This document shows positions 37,169 through 45,447 of a DNA stretch of 64,000 nucleotides, in pieces. The notes beneath the pieces were generated by a model. The model was not told where the DNA came from, did not search any database, and saw only the letters and a list, made by a program, of their open reading frames with translations. Source of the DNA: Caballeronia telluris. GTDB lineage: Bacteria > Pseudomonadota > Gammaproteobacteria > Burkholderiales > Burkholderiaceae. The stretch lies in assembly GCF_001544495.1 (NCBI RefSeq), contig NZ_FCNZ02000001.1, positions 1 to 64,000 of the forward strand, given 5' to 3'. The stretch's first letter is position 1, and each line of letters opens with the position of its first letter. The position numbers and the translations under genes are program-made.

Positions 37169-38140
37169 TCAGACGTTCCAGACTTCGCCGAACACACGCA
37201 TCCAGTTCTCGCCCATGACTTTCTTGATCCGCGACTCGCTCCAGCCCGCTCGTTCCATCGCGGCGGTCAGGTTCGGGAATTCGCCGATCGTGCGGATGCC
37301 TTCCGGATTCACGACCTTGTCGAAGTTCGTCAGGCGGCGATAGCGGCCCTTGTCGTGCGTGATCCAGTCGAAGAACTCGGTGGAATAGCCTTGCGTGAAG
37401 TCGGTGCCGATGCCCACCTTGTCCTCGCCGATCAGATCGACCACGTACTCGATCGCTTCGAGATAATCGTCGACGTTCGCATCGGCGCCGCGCTTCAGGA
37501 ACGGCGCGAACATCGTCACGCCGACGAAGCCGTTGGCGTCGGCGATTTCCTTGAGCTGCTCATCGCTCTTGTTGCGCGGATGTTCCTTCAGGCCCGACGG
37601 GCAGCAGTGCGAATACGTGACCGTCTTCTTCGAGCACGCGATGGCATCCGAAGACGTCTTGGCGCCGACGTGCGAGAGATCGACCAGAATGCCGACGCGG
37701 TTCATCTCCTGAATCACTTCGCGGCCATAGCCCGACAAGCCGCCGTCCGCTTCATAGCAACCGGTGCCGACGAGGTTCTGCGTGTTGTAGCAAAGCTGCA
37801 CCACGTTCACGCCGAGTTCCTTGAACACTTCGATGTAGCCGAGGTTGTCCTCGAACGCATACGAGTTCTGGAAGCCGAAGATAATGCCGGTCTTGTTTTC
37901 CTTCTTCGCGCGCACGATGTCGTCGGTCGTGCGCACGAGCGTCAGGATCTCGCTGTATTCGCGGATCTGCTGCTTCATTTCCGCGATGTTGTCGATGGTC
38001 TTCTGGAAGTCTTCCCACACCGACACTGTGCAGTTGACAGCGGTCACGCCGCCCTTTCGCATGTCCTCGAACACCGAGCGCTCGAACTTCGAGATGTTCA
38101 GTCCGTCGATGATGATGCTGTTTTCGTGCAGGTTGCTCAT
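37169..38140 (-). CDS. Peptidase M19 (renal-dipeptidase-like) of the betaine cluster
   Basis: A 323-residue metal-dependent hydrolase. M19 features: start SIIIDGLNIS in place of the usual DGH-x-D, the long GIIFGFQNSYAFEDNLGY, LVDLSHVGAKTSSDAI with the metal-binding His, TYSHCCPSGLKEHPRNKSDE with the second His, and GIGTDFTQGYS with the Asp. It corresponds to the conserved dipeptidase gene beside Pseudomonas dgcAB, whose true substrate is not known. The canonical first metal ligands (D-x-H) appear changed to DGLN, so activity may differ from true dipeptidases. It is 19 bases downstream of glyA and 27 upstream of the V4R gene. Confidence 0.88.
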   Translation of the reverse strand: MSNLHENSIIIDGLNISKFERSVFEDMRKGGVTAVNCTVSVWEDFQKTIDNIAEMKQQIREYSEILTLVRTTDDIVRAKKENKTGIIFGFQNSYAFEDNLGYIEVFKELGVNVVQLCYNTQNLVGTGCYEADGGLSGYGREVIQEMNRVGILVDLSHVGAKTSSDAIACSKKTVTYSHCCPSGLKEHPRNKSDEQLKEIADANGFVGVTMFAPFLKRGADANVDDYLEAIEYVVDLIGEDKVGIGTDFTQGYSTEFFDWITHDKGRYRRLTNFDKVVNPEGIRTIGEFPNLTAAMERAGWSESRIKKVMGENWMRVFGEVWNV

Positions 38141-38159
38141 CTGAATGCTCCAGGCGTAC

Positions 38160-39434
38160 TCAGTAGATGGGGAAGCGTTCACACAGCGCGAAGATCTCGC
38201 GGCGCACGCGTTGTTCGGTGGCGGCATGACCTTGCGGGTTGTCGCGCAACGAATCGAACACTTCCACGATCAGGCGTCCGATCTCGCGAAACTCGTTGAC
38301 GCCGAAGCCGCGCGTCGTGCCCGCCGGCGTGCCGAGGCGAATGCCCGAGGTGACGGTCGGCTTCTCGGTATCGAACGGAATGCCGTTCTTGTTGCAGGTG
38401 ATGCCCGCGCGCTCCAGCGCCTGCTCGACCTGGTTGCCCTTCAGGCCCTTCGGACGCAGGTCGACGAGCAGCAGATGGTTGTCGGTGCCGCCCGTCACGA
38501 GATCGACGCCGCCTTGCTTGAGCACATCGCCGAGCGCCTGTGCGTTGGCGAGCACGTTGTCTATGTAAGTCTTGAAGTCCGGCCGCAGCGCTTCGCCGAA
38601 CGCAACGGCCTTGCCCGCGATCACGTGCATCAGCGGGCCGCCTTGCAGGCCGGGGAAGACGGCGGAGTTGATCTTCTTCGCGATGTCTTCGTCGTTGGTC
38701 AAGACAAAGCCGCCGCGCGGGCCGCGCAAGGTCTTGTGCGTCGTGGACGTCACGACGTGCGCGTGATCGACCGGATTGTCGTGGCGGCCCGCTGCGATGA
38801 TGCCGGCGATGTGCGCCATATCGACCATGAGCTTTGCGCCGACGCTGTCCGCGATCGAACGCAGGCGCGCGAAGTCGAGCTTGCGCGGATACGCGGAGAA
38901 ACCCGCGATCAGCAGCGACGGCTTGTGCTGTTGCGCCAGTTCCTCGATTTGTTCGTAGTCGATCAGCATCGACTCGCGATTCACGCCGTACTGGACCGCG
39001 TTGAACCACTTGCCCGAGAGCGCGGGCTTCGCGCCGTGCGTGAGGTGGCCGCCCGCGTCGAGCGACATGCCGAGCACCGTGTCGCCCGGCTTGGCGAGCG
39101 CGAGCATGACCGCGCCGTTGGCTTGCGCGCCGGAATGCGGCTGCACGTTCGCGAACTTCGCATTGAAGAGCTGCTTGATGCGCTCGATGGCGAGCGCTTC
39201 GATTTCGTCGACGAATTCGCAGCCGCCGTAATAGCGCTTGCCCGGGTAGCCTTCGGCATACTTGTTGGTCAGCACCGAACCCTGTGCTTCGAGCACCGCA
39301 CGCGACACGATGTTTTCCGACGCGATCAGTTCGACTTGCGACTGCTGGCGCTCGAGTTCTTTCAGTACGGCGCCGCGCACGAGGGCATCGCGCGTTGCCA
39401 GCGACTCTTCGAAGAAGGGATTCGGATTCGACAT
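38160..39434 (-). CDS. glyA: Serine hydroxymethyltransferase
   Basis: A 424-residue pyridoxal-phosphate enzyme converting glycine plus methylene-tetrahydrofolate to serine. Conserved segments: [67 protein letters not shown] and the Lys-bearing [16 protein letters not shown] (PLP Schiff base). It is the first gene of the betaine operon and follows a long intergenic region facing gbdR. In this setting it uses the glycine and C1 unit produced from betaine, as GlyA1 does in Pseudomonas. The start is the ATG at 39434 (MSNPNPFF); a six-codon upstream extension is less likely. Confidence 0.94.
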   Translation of the reverse strand: MSNPNPFFEESLATRDALVRGAVLKELERQQSQVELIASENIVSRAVLEAQGSVLTNKYAEGYPGKRYYGGCEFVDEIEALAIERIKQLFNAKFANVQPHSGAQANGAVMLALAKPGDTVLGMSLDAGGHLTHGAKPALSGKWFNAVQYGVNRESMLIDYEQIEELAQQHKPSLLIAGFSAYPRKLDFARLRSIADSVGAKLMVDMAHIAGIIAAGRHDNPVDHAHVVTSTTHKTLRGPRGGFVLTNDEDIAKKINSAVFPGLQGGPLMHVIAGKAVAFGEALRPDFKTYIDNVLANAQALGDVLKQGGVDLVTGGTDNHLLLVDLRPKGLKGNQVEQALERAGITCNKNGIPFDTEKPTVTSGIRLGTPAGTTRGFGVNEFREIGRLIVEVFDSLRDNPQGHAATEQRVRREIFALCERFPIY

Positions 39435-39760
39435 GGGGGGTCCGTGGATCAAGGAATTGGAACGGTTCCGAGGCGCCGCGGCCCGGCCCGGCGGGCCGTC
39501 CGTTCCTGCGCTTCGATGCGTCTATTCTTGACTCACGTCCTTCGTGTCAATTTACGAATTCAGACGCGTTCTTGGCCTTTTCCGACATTCACGTCTATTT
39601 TCGACAAGTGGCGTCGCGCGATTTGAGGTAGCCGGTCTGCGTATTGCACTGCCTTAGGGCGCGAAGGCTTGTCCGGCGGACACTTCAACGCGTTCGCGGT
39701 GCGGCCTTAGCGCCGCCGTGGGGCATGACGCACGCCGCGCTCAGGGTTTAGCCTGATGGC
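39435..39760. promoter_or_regulatory. glyA-gbdR divergent promoter region with direct repeats
   Basis: A 326-base region holding the promoters of the betaine operon and gbdR. Two related 18-base direct repeats begin TTTTCCGACA (39578-39595) and TTTTCGACAA (39598-39615), both ending CGTC, with starts 20 bases apart. That spacing, two helical turns, is typical of AraC-family dimers. They lie 144-181 bases upstream of glyA. GbdR is the obvious candidate binder; this is inference from position and geometry. No gene is seen. Confidence 0.5.
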
Positions 39761-40843
39761 ATGGTAGTTGCACAAGAAATCAAAATGAATAAGCCGCCGC
39801 TCCCCACGCCGGCCTCAAACTACAGATTCCAAGGAATCACCGCTCCCATGTCCCCCGATCGCACGGCGTCGCTGTCGCACTTCGCATTCATGCCGCTTCC
39901 CAACTTCACGATGATCGCGTTCACCAACGCGATCGAAGTATTACGCATGGCGAACTATCTGACGGGACAGCCGCTTTACCGCTGGTCGATCGTCAGTCCC
40001 GATGGCGGACCCGTCACGGCGAGCAACGGCTTGTCGGTCGATACGGGACCGGTCGAATGCGTCGGGCAGCCGGACATCGTGTTCGTGGTCGGCGGTATCG
40101 ACGTGCAGCGCGAAACCACGCCGACGCATCTCGCGGCGTTGCGCCGCTTCGCGCGGCTCGGCAGCGTGCTCGGAAGCCTTTGCACCGGAACGTATGCGCT
40201 CGCGCGCGCCGGTCTGCTTGCGGGCTATGCGTGCGCGATCCATTGGGAGAACATGTCCGCGCTCAAGGAAGAGTTTCCGGACACGCGATTTCTCAAGGAG
40301 CTGTTCGTCGTCGATCGGGACCGTGTGACGTGTACGGGCGGCGTCGCGCCGCTCGACATGATGCTGAACCTGATTGCCGCGCGTGTCGGCACCGCGCGCG
40401 TGACGCAGATCGCGGAGCAGTTCATCGTCGAGCATGTGCGGGATACGAGCGCGCAGCAGCGCATGCCGCTCGTGGCGCGTTTGGGATCGGCGAACAAGTC
40501 GCTCTTCGAGGTGATCTCGCTGATGGAGAACAACATCGAAGAGCCGTTGTCGCGCGAAGAACTCGCGCGGCTTGCGGGGATGTCGCAGAGGCAATTGCAG
40601 CGGCTCTTTCGCGAGCATCTCGGCATGACGCCGACGCATTATTATCTGACGCTAAGGTTGAGGCGCGCGCGGGAGTTGCTGCTTCAGACCGATATGTCGA
40701 TCATGCACATCACGATGGCTTGCGGATTTCAGTCCGCGTGTCACTTTTCCAAGAGCTATCGCGATGCGTTCGGGACGGCGCCCACGCGGGAACGTCGCAA
40801 ACAGGTGCCATCGCTGGCCGTGGTGCCGGCGATGGTGGCTTGA
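39761..40843 (+). CDS. gbdR: GbdR-type AraC/GlxA-family activator of betaine catabolism
   Basis: A 360-residue regulator with an N-terminal DJ-1/PfpI-like ligand domain (FAFMPLPNFTMIAFTNAIEV to about 225: IVFVVGGIDVQRETTP, GSLCTGTYALARAGLL, VTCTGGVAPLDMMLNLIA) and a C-terminal pair of helix-turn-helix units (LSREELARLAGMSQRQLQRL, then HITMACGFQSACHFSKSYR). This build and its place beside glyA/dgc/gbc match GbdR, which responds to betaine and dimethylglycine. The ATG could also be at 39785 or 39851; the family-conserved part begins at about residue 38. Confidence 0.92.
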   Translation: MVVAQEIKMNKPPLPTPASNYRFQGITAPMSPDRTASLSHFAFMPLPNFTMIAFTNAIEVLRMANYLTGQPLYRWSIVSPDGGPVTASNGLSVDTGPVECVGQPDIVFVVGGIDVQRETTPTHLAALRRFARLGSVLGSLCTGTYALARAGLLAGYACAIHWENMSALKEEFPDTRFLKELFVVDRDRVTCTGGVAPLDMMLNLIAARVGTARVTQIAEQFIVEHVRDTSAQQRMPLVARLGSANKSLFEVISLMENNIEEPLSREELARLAGMSQRQLQRLFREHLGMTPTHYYLTLRLRRARELLLQTDMSIMHITMACGFQSACHFSKSYRDAFGTAPTRERRKQVPSLAVVPAMVA

Positions 40844-40877
40844 GGCTGGACTGCGCGGCTCACGTCCAAGCGATCCG

Positions 40878-42131
40878 CTACAACCCCTTCCCCGGCGCCT
40901 GCACGCGCGCCTTCCACTGTCCGCCTTTGCCCCGCCAGAACCTCACGGCCGACCCAACGGTCGCGCTCACGTAGAACAGCGCGACAAGCGGCAGAACCGG
41001 CGCCCACAACAACGACCGGCGGTAGTACCGCAACATCGGCGCATACGCGATGCACATCAGCGCCCACGCCGCGCAGGCCGGCCACGCCCGAGGCCCGAGC
41101 CACAACGCCAGCACCGGCGGCACGATATAGATCAGCACCATCCCGAGCACGGTCCCCGCGAGCAGCCACGGCGAATACCGCAACTGCGTGAACGCCGTGC
41201 GCGCAATCATGTTCCAGATCTGGCGCCAGTCGTCGTAGGGACGCAGCGACTCGCTACGCTCCGCAAGATCGAGCCGGATCGGCCGCGTCTCGCCGCGCCC
41301 GTCGCGATGCTTCAGACGCGCGGCAAGACTGCAATCGTCGATCAGTTCCGCACGGATCGATTCGATCCCGCCCGCCTCTTCCAGCGCGACACGCCGCACC
41401 ATCATGCAGCCACCGGCGGCACCGGCCGTCGGCTTCTTCACGTCGCTCACCCACGAAAACGGATACAGCTTCGCGAAGAAAAACACGAACGCCGGAATCA
41501 GCGCCTTCTCCCACAGCGAATCACAACGCAGCCGCACCATCAGCGACACCAGATCGCGGTCCTCCAGGATCGCCCGCGCGACGAGCTGCGTCGCGGCTTC
41601 GGCGGGATGATGGATGTCGGCGTCGGTCAGGAGCAGGAACTCCGCGGGCAGGCCGAGCTTGCCGATCGCGCCGATACCCTGCGACTGCGCCCACACCTTG
41701 CCCGACCAGCCGGCCGGCAACGGCGCGGCCGTCAGCACCGTCAGCCGGTCTTCGAGGTTCAGGTCGCGAGCGGCGGACTGCGCAGCGTCGGCGGTGCCAT
41801 CGGTGCTGTGGTCATCGACGACGATCACGTGAAACGACCCCGCGTAGTCCTGCTTGAGCAGCGAGCCGACCGCGCGCCCGATCACGTCCGCTTCGTTGCG
41901 CGCCGGCACCACGGCGACGAGCGCGGGCCACGCGCCGTGGCGCGCGATCTCCGCGTTTCCCACCGCGTGCAACGTCGTGTCCGAGAGCGGCGCCGCGGGC
42001 TGCACGCGCCAGAACCCGCCGCGCGCGAACACGAGCACAAGCCAGATGAGAAACGACAGCCAGGCGATCAGTAACATGAATGGATGAGCCTTCGAAAATG
42101 CGCTTGCGCGCAACGGCGGGGAATCGGGCAT
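40878..42131 (-). CDS. hpnB: Hopanoid-associated glycosyltransferase
   Basis: A 417-residue family-2 glycosyltransferase anchored in the membrane. N-terminal segment FMLLIAWLSFLIWLVLVFA, then the catalytic domain: ALVAVVPARNEADVIGRAV, VIVVDDHSTDGT, and LLLTDADIHHP with the metal-binding DAD. IDDCSLAARLKHRDGR follows, and two or more C-terminal membrane segments (LAGTVLGMVLIYIVPPVLAL). This pattern is that of HpnB, found in hopanoid clusters but with an uncertain sugar acceptor. It is divergent from ispH-hpnH, with gbdR convergent 34 bases away. Confidence 0.9.
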   Translation of the reverse strand: MPDSPPLRASAFSKAHPFMLLIAWLSFLIWLVLVFARGGFWRVQPAAPLSDTTLHAVGNAEIARHGAWPALVAVVPARNEADVIGRAVGSLLKQDYAGSFHVIVVDDHSTDGTADAAQSAARDLNLEDRLTVLTAAPLPAGWSGKVWAQSQGIGAIGKLGLPAEFLLLTDADIHHPAEAATQLVARAILEDRDLVSLMVRLRCDSLWEKALIPAFVFFFAKLYPFSWVSDVKKPTAGAAGGCMMVRRVALEEAGGIESIRAELIDDCSLAARLKHRDGRGETRPIRLDLAERSESLRPYDDWRQIWNMIARTAFTQLRYSPWLLAGTVLGMVLIYIVPPVLALWLGPRAWPACAAWALMCIAYAPMLRYYRRSLLWAPVLPLVALFYVSATVGSAVRFWRGKGGQWKARVQAPGKGL

Positions 42132-42520
42132 TGCCCGGCTGCGGGCCGCGCTCGCCAGGCGCAGCGGGGCGCCGAAAACACGGTGCGCATTCGGCCAGAA
42201 CCGCCAGAATCGACGCGCAGGAGGTAAGAGGAAAACCGGCCAGCGCCGGAACGCCGGACAGTTTACTGGGTTCTGCGATTCGCAGTAATTGATCTATTCC
42301 GCGGCTCGCCGCGCCATACGCGCGTAACAAGCATCCAAAAAGCGAACGCGTTAGAATACGCGGTCAACTTCGACGCGAAGTTTGAAAGAATCGTTCCTTT
42401 ATTACCGATCGTCTTCGTGAGTCCGTCAGCCGCGCCAATCGTCGGACGAGACGGACTCGAAAGGCCGTGCGCGCCGCGCCGGCTCACCCGAAACCCGCGC
42501 CAGTCGGAGTTCGCCCGAAT
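42132..42520. other. Divergent intergenic region between hpnB and ispH
   Basis: A 389-base gap that should hold both promoters. It is AT-richer around 42250-42420 than its flanks. A small palindrome CTGCGATTCGCAG lies at about 42275-42287. A GGAG element about 12 bases before the ispH ATG serves as its ribosome site. No gene or stronger motif was seen. Confidence 0.4.
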
Positions 42521-43483
42521 ATGCGTATCATCCTTGCTCAGCCCCGCGGCTTTTGTGCGGGCGTGGTCCGTGCGATCGAGATCGTCGATCGGGCCCTCGA
42601 ACGGCACGGCGCGCCTGTCTACGTGCGCCACGAGATCGTTCATAACCGGCACGTCGTCGACAATCTGCGGAACAAAGGCGCGCGATTCGTCGAGGAACTC
42701 GACGAAGTGCCGCATGGCGCGGTCGCGATCTTCAGCGCGCACGGCGTCGCGCAGGTCGTCGAGGCAGATGCAGAGGCGCGCGGTCTCGACGTGCTCGACG
42801 CCACCTGTCCGCTCGTGACGAAAGTCCATGTACAGGGCCGCCAGTATGTCTCGCAAGGCCGCACGCTGATCCTGATCGGCCACGCCGGGCATCCGGAAGT
42901 GGAAGGCACGATCGGCCAGATTCCCGGCAAGGTCGTGCTGGTTCAAAGCGAAGCCGAAGTCGCCACGCTCGACTTGCCGGTCGACACGCCCTGCGCCTAC
43001 GTGACGCAAACCACGCTCTCGGTGGACGACACGCGCGGCATCATCGACGCGTTGCAGCGCCGCTTCACCGATATCGTCGGCCCGGACACGCGCGACATCT
43101 GCTACGCGACGCAAAACCGCCAGGCCGCCGTGCGCGAGCTGTCGACGCACGTGGACGTGCTGCTCGTGGTCGGCGCCACCAATAGTTCCAACTCGAATCG
43201 CCTGCGCGAGATCGGTGCCGAGAGCGGCGTGCCGAGCTATCTCGTCGCGGACGGTACGGAAGTGAAGCCGGACTGGTTTGCGAACGCGCAGACCGTCGGC
43301 ATAACCGCGGGCGCTTCGGCGCCCGAGGAAATGGTCAACCATGTCATCGACGCCTTGCGCGCGCTCGGTCACGTCGACGTATCGACGATGAGCGGCCGCG
43401 AAGAAAAGGTCGAATTCAAACTCCCCGCGAAACTGACGCAACCGCTTGCCGCGGTCGATGCGACGGCCGCGCGCGACGATTAA
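42521..43483 (+). CDS. ispH: 4-Hydroxy-3-methylbut-2-enyl diphosphate reductase
   Basis: A 320-residue iron-sulfur enzyme of the MEP pathway that makes IPP and DMAPP. The cluster cysteines are in place: GFCAG (Cys12), DATCPLV (Cys96) and [11 protein letters not shown] (Cys194). Substrate residues are seen in [22 protein letters not shown] and NSSNSNRL. Burkholderias usually hold two ispH genes; the copy next to hpnH supplies isoprenoid for hopanoids. Its stop overlaps the ribosome site of hpnH (TAAGGAG). The start at 42521 is the ATG for [12 protein letters not shown], the normal family start. Confidence 0.95.
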   Translation: MRIILAQPRGFCAGVVRAIEIVDRALERHGAPVYVRHEIVHNRHVVDNLRNKGARFVEELDEVPHGAVAIFSAHGVAQVVEADAEARGLDVLDATCPLVTKVHVQGRQYVSQGRTLILIGHAGHPEVEGTIGQIPGKVVLVQSEAEVATLDLPVDTPCAYVTQTTLSVDDTRGIIDALQRRFTDIVGPDTRDICYATQNRQAAVRELSTHVDVLLVVGATNSSNSNRLREIGAESGVPSYLVADGTEVKPDWFANAQTVGITAGASAPEEMVNHVIDALRALGHVDVSTMSGREEKVEFKLPAKLTQPLAAVDATAARDD

Positions 43484-43494
43484 GGAGCACCCAA

Positions 43495-44649
43495 TTGTCT
43501 ATTCCGATGCTGCAGAAAGTCCGGGTTGGCGCGTACATCGCGCGTCAGCATTTCATGCGCAACAAGCGTTATCCGCTCGCGCTGATGCTCGAACCGCTGT
43601 TTCGCTGCAATCTCGCCTGCAACGGCTGCGGCAAGATCGACTATCCGGACCCGATCCTGAACCAGCGTCTGTCGCTGGAAGAATGCCTCGGCGCCGTCGA
43701 TGAATGCGGCGCGCCGGTCGTGTCGATCGCGGGCGGCGAACCGCTCCTGCACAAGGAAATGCCGCAGGTCGTGAAGGGCATCATCGCGCGCAAGAAGTTC
43801 GTGTATCTCTGCACGAACGCGCTCCTGATGGAAAAGAAAATGGACGACTACGAGCCCAGCCCGTACTTCGTGTGGTCCGTCCACCTCGACGGCGACCGCG
43901 AGACGCACGACCATTCGGTCTCGCAGGACGGCGTCTACGACAAGGCCGTGAAGGCGATCAAGGAAGCGAAGCGCCGCGGCTTTCGCGTGAACATCAACTG
44001 CACGCTCTTCAACGATGCGAACCCGGAGCGCGTCGCCGCGTTCTTCGACACGCTCGGGCCGATGGGCGTCGACGGCATCACGGTATCGCCGGGATACGCC
44101 TACGAGCGCGCGCCGGACCAGCAGCACTTCCTGAACCGCGACAAGACGAAGACGCTCTTCCGCGAAATCTTCAAGCGCGGCAACAACGGCAAGAACTGGT
44201 CGTTCAGCCAGTCGGGCATGTTCCTCGACTTCCTCGCGGGCAACCAGACGTATCAATGCACGCCGTGGGGCAACCCGGCGCGCACGGTGTTCGGCTGGCA
44301 GCGTCCGTGCTATCTGCTCGGCGAAGGGTATGCGAAGACCTTCAAGGAACTGATGGAAACCACGGAGTGGGAAAAGTACGGCACGGGCAACTACGAGAAG
44401 TGCGCGGACTGCATGGTCCACAGCGGTTTCGAAGCGACGGCGGTGATGGATACCGTGGCGCATCCGCTGAAGGCGCTCGGCGTGTCACTGCGCGGCCCGC
44501 GCACGGAAGGCGCCTACGCGAAGGACCTGCCGATCGACAACCAGCGTCCCGCGGAATTCGTGTTCTCGAAGCACGTCGAGATCAAGCTGGAAGAAATCGG
44601 CCGCGCGAGCAAGAACAAGGGCGCGAAGCAGCCGGCGGCGGCGCACTGA
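43495..44649 (+). CDS. hpnH: Adenosylhopane synthase, radical SAM
   Basis: A 384-residue radical SAM enzyme that joins the 5'-deoxyadenosyl group to diploptene, giving adenosylhopane, the first step to extended hopanoids. The cluster motif is FRCNLACNGCGKIDY (Cys38, Cys42, Cys45). SAM-binding features SIAGGEPLLHKE and VWSVHLDGDRETHD follow, and NYEKCADCMVHSGFEA lies near the C-terminus. The start codon is TTG at 43495, preceded by AAGGAG at 43483-43488. It is 11 bases after ispH, so the two are co-transcribed. The HpnG nucleosidase at 60768 acts on its product. Confidence 0.95.
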   Translation: MSIPMLQKVRVGAYIARQHFMRNKRYPLALMLEPLFRCNLACNGCGKIDYPDPILNQRLSLEECLGAVDECGAPVVSIAGGEPLLHKEMPQVVKGIIARKKFVYLCTNALLMEKKMDDYEPSPYFVWSVHLDGDRETHDHSVSQDGVYDKAVKAIKEAKRRGFRVNINCTLFNDANPERVAAFFDTLGPMGVDGITVSPGYAYERAPDQQHFLNRDKTKTLFREIFKRGNNGKNWSFSQSGMFLDFLAGNQTYQCTPWGNPARTVFGWQRPCYLLGEGYAKTFKELMETTEWEKYGTGNYEKCADCMVHSGFEATAVMDTVAHPLKALGVSLRGPRTEGAYAKDLPIDNQRPAEFVFSKHVEIKLEEIGRASKNKGAKQPAAAH

Positions 44650-44674
44650 GCGTCGTCACCATGCGATGAGTTCG

Positions 44675-44716
44675 CGGGCAGATGAGGTCGCCGTAACAGG
44701 CGGCTTCATCTGCCCG
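44675..44716 (+). terminator. Intrinsic terminator after hpnH
   Basis: CGGGCAGATGA (44675-44685) pairs perfectly with TCATCTGCCCG (44706-44716); the loop can form a smaller GCC/GGC hairpin. The T-rich stretch TTGGTTTTGG follows. It should end the ispH-hpnH transcript. Confidence 0.72.
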
Positions 44717-44842
44717 TTGGTTTTGGTGTCGCGGATCGACGCATGCGATGCTTTCGTTTTGATGCTTTTTGTCGATGCGTCCGGGCGCGAGGCGCCGACC
44801 GATGTACGATTCGCGGCTCTTCGACAGGATGCACGGGAAGTC

Positions 44843-45094
44843 ATGGCTCAATTCAACATACTGATCAATCTCGGCAAGGCCGATCTCGACGACTACTCGC
44901 TGCTCGCCAGGACGTTGCGCAAGCTCGGATTCAGCGAGACGAAGGCCGCGCAGGTGGCGGGCGATTTCCGGCTGCTGCCGGCGAGCTATCGGTATTCGAG
45001 CGAGGTCGAAGACATGACCGCCGTGCGCGACAAGGCGCTCAGGTCGGCGAAGAGCGTGTCGGCGAAGGCGGTGGTGCTGGTGTCGGAGGTTTGA
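44843..45094 (+). CDS. Small hypothetical protein
   Basis: An 83-residue soluble protein, MAQFNILINLGKADLDDYSL..., mainly helical, with a basic C-terminal half rich in Ser/Ala/Lys (DKALRSAKSVSAKAVVLVSEV). The ATG at 44843 gives the best start; the open frame begins 59 codons upstream in poor coding sequence. A strong terminator follows 26 bases after its stop. Family not recognised; the sequence LLARTLRKLGFSETKAAQVA looks like a small DNA- or protein-binding helical pair. Confidence 0.65.
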   Translation: MAQFNILINLGKADLDDYSLLARTLRKLGFSETKAAQVAGDFRLLPASYRYSSEVEDMTAVRDKALRSAKSVSAKAVVLVSEV

Positions 45095-45120
45095 GGCGGC
45101 CCTCTTCGCGCGCCCCATAA

Positions 45121-45154
45121 AAAAAGCGCGACGGCTTTCGCCGTCGCGCTTTTT
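45121..45154. terminator. Strong bidirectional terminator
   Basis: AAAAAGCGCGACGGC (45121-45135) and GCCGTCGCGCTTTTT (45140-45154) form a perfect 15-base stem with a TTTC loop and A/T runs on both strands. It separates the small plus-strand gene from ybdD on the minus strand. Confidence 0.92.
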
Positions 45155-45180
45155 CGTTCCAGACGCGGATAACTACCGCC

Positions 45181-45375
45181 TCAGCAGCACTTCCCCGCTC
45201 CCGACCCATACCGCGCTTCCTGTCTCTCGCGGAAAAATTCCTCGTAGGTCATCACGTGCCGGTCCGGATGCGTCGCCTGCATGTGCGACACGTAATTGTC
45301 GTAGTCGGGCAAGCCCACCATCAGGCGCATCGCCTGCCCGAGATACCGTCCTGCCTGTCGAAGATCGGTGAACAT
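45181..45375 (-). CDS. ybdD: YbdD/YjiX-family small protein
   Basis: A 64-residue protein with the family pattern [20 protein letters not shown], then [14 protein letters not shown] and [16 protein letters not shown], ending in a Cys pair (KCC). Members are nearly always encoded next to cstA/btsT peptide or pyruvate transporters and are needed for their function in some bacteria, by an unknown mechanism. The start is ATG 45375, the normal family start, not the upstream ATG at 45426. It is 72 bases downstream of cstA on the same strand. Confidence 0.92.
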   Translation of the reverse strand: MFTDLRQAGRYLGQAMRLMVGLPDYDNYVSHMQATHPDRHVMTYEEFFRERQEARYGSGAGKCC

Positions 45376-45447
45376 GTGTTCTCCCTGTCGGCCAGAGTTA
45401 GCGCCCATGCGCTTACTCTGGCCCATGCAACTGGTTGCTGTCGAATC

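Noticed and set aside
42263..43441. 392-codon minus-strand frame opposite ispH
   Set aside because: Antisense shadow. The plus strand encodes complete IspH with all three cluster cysteines.
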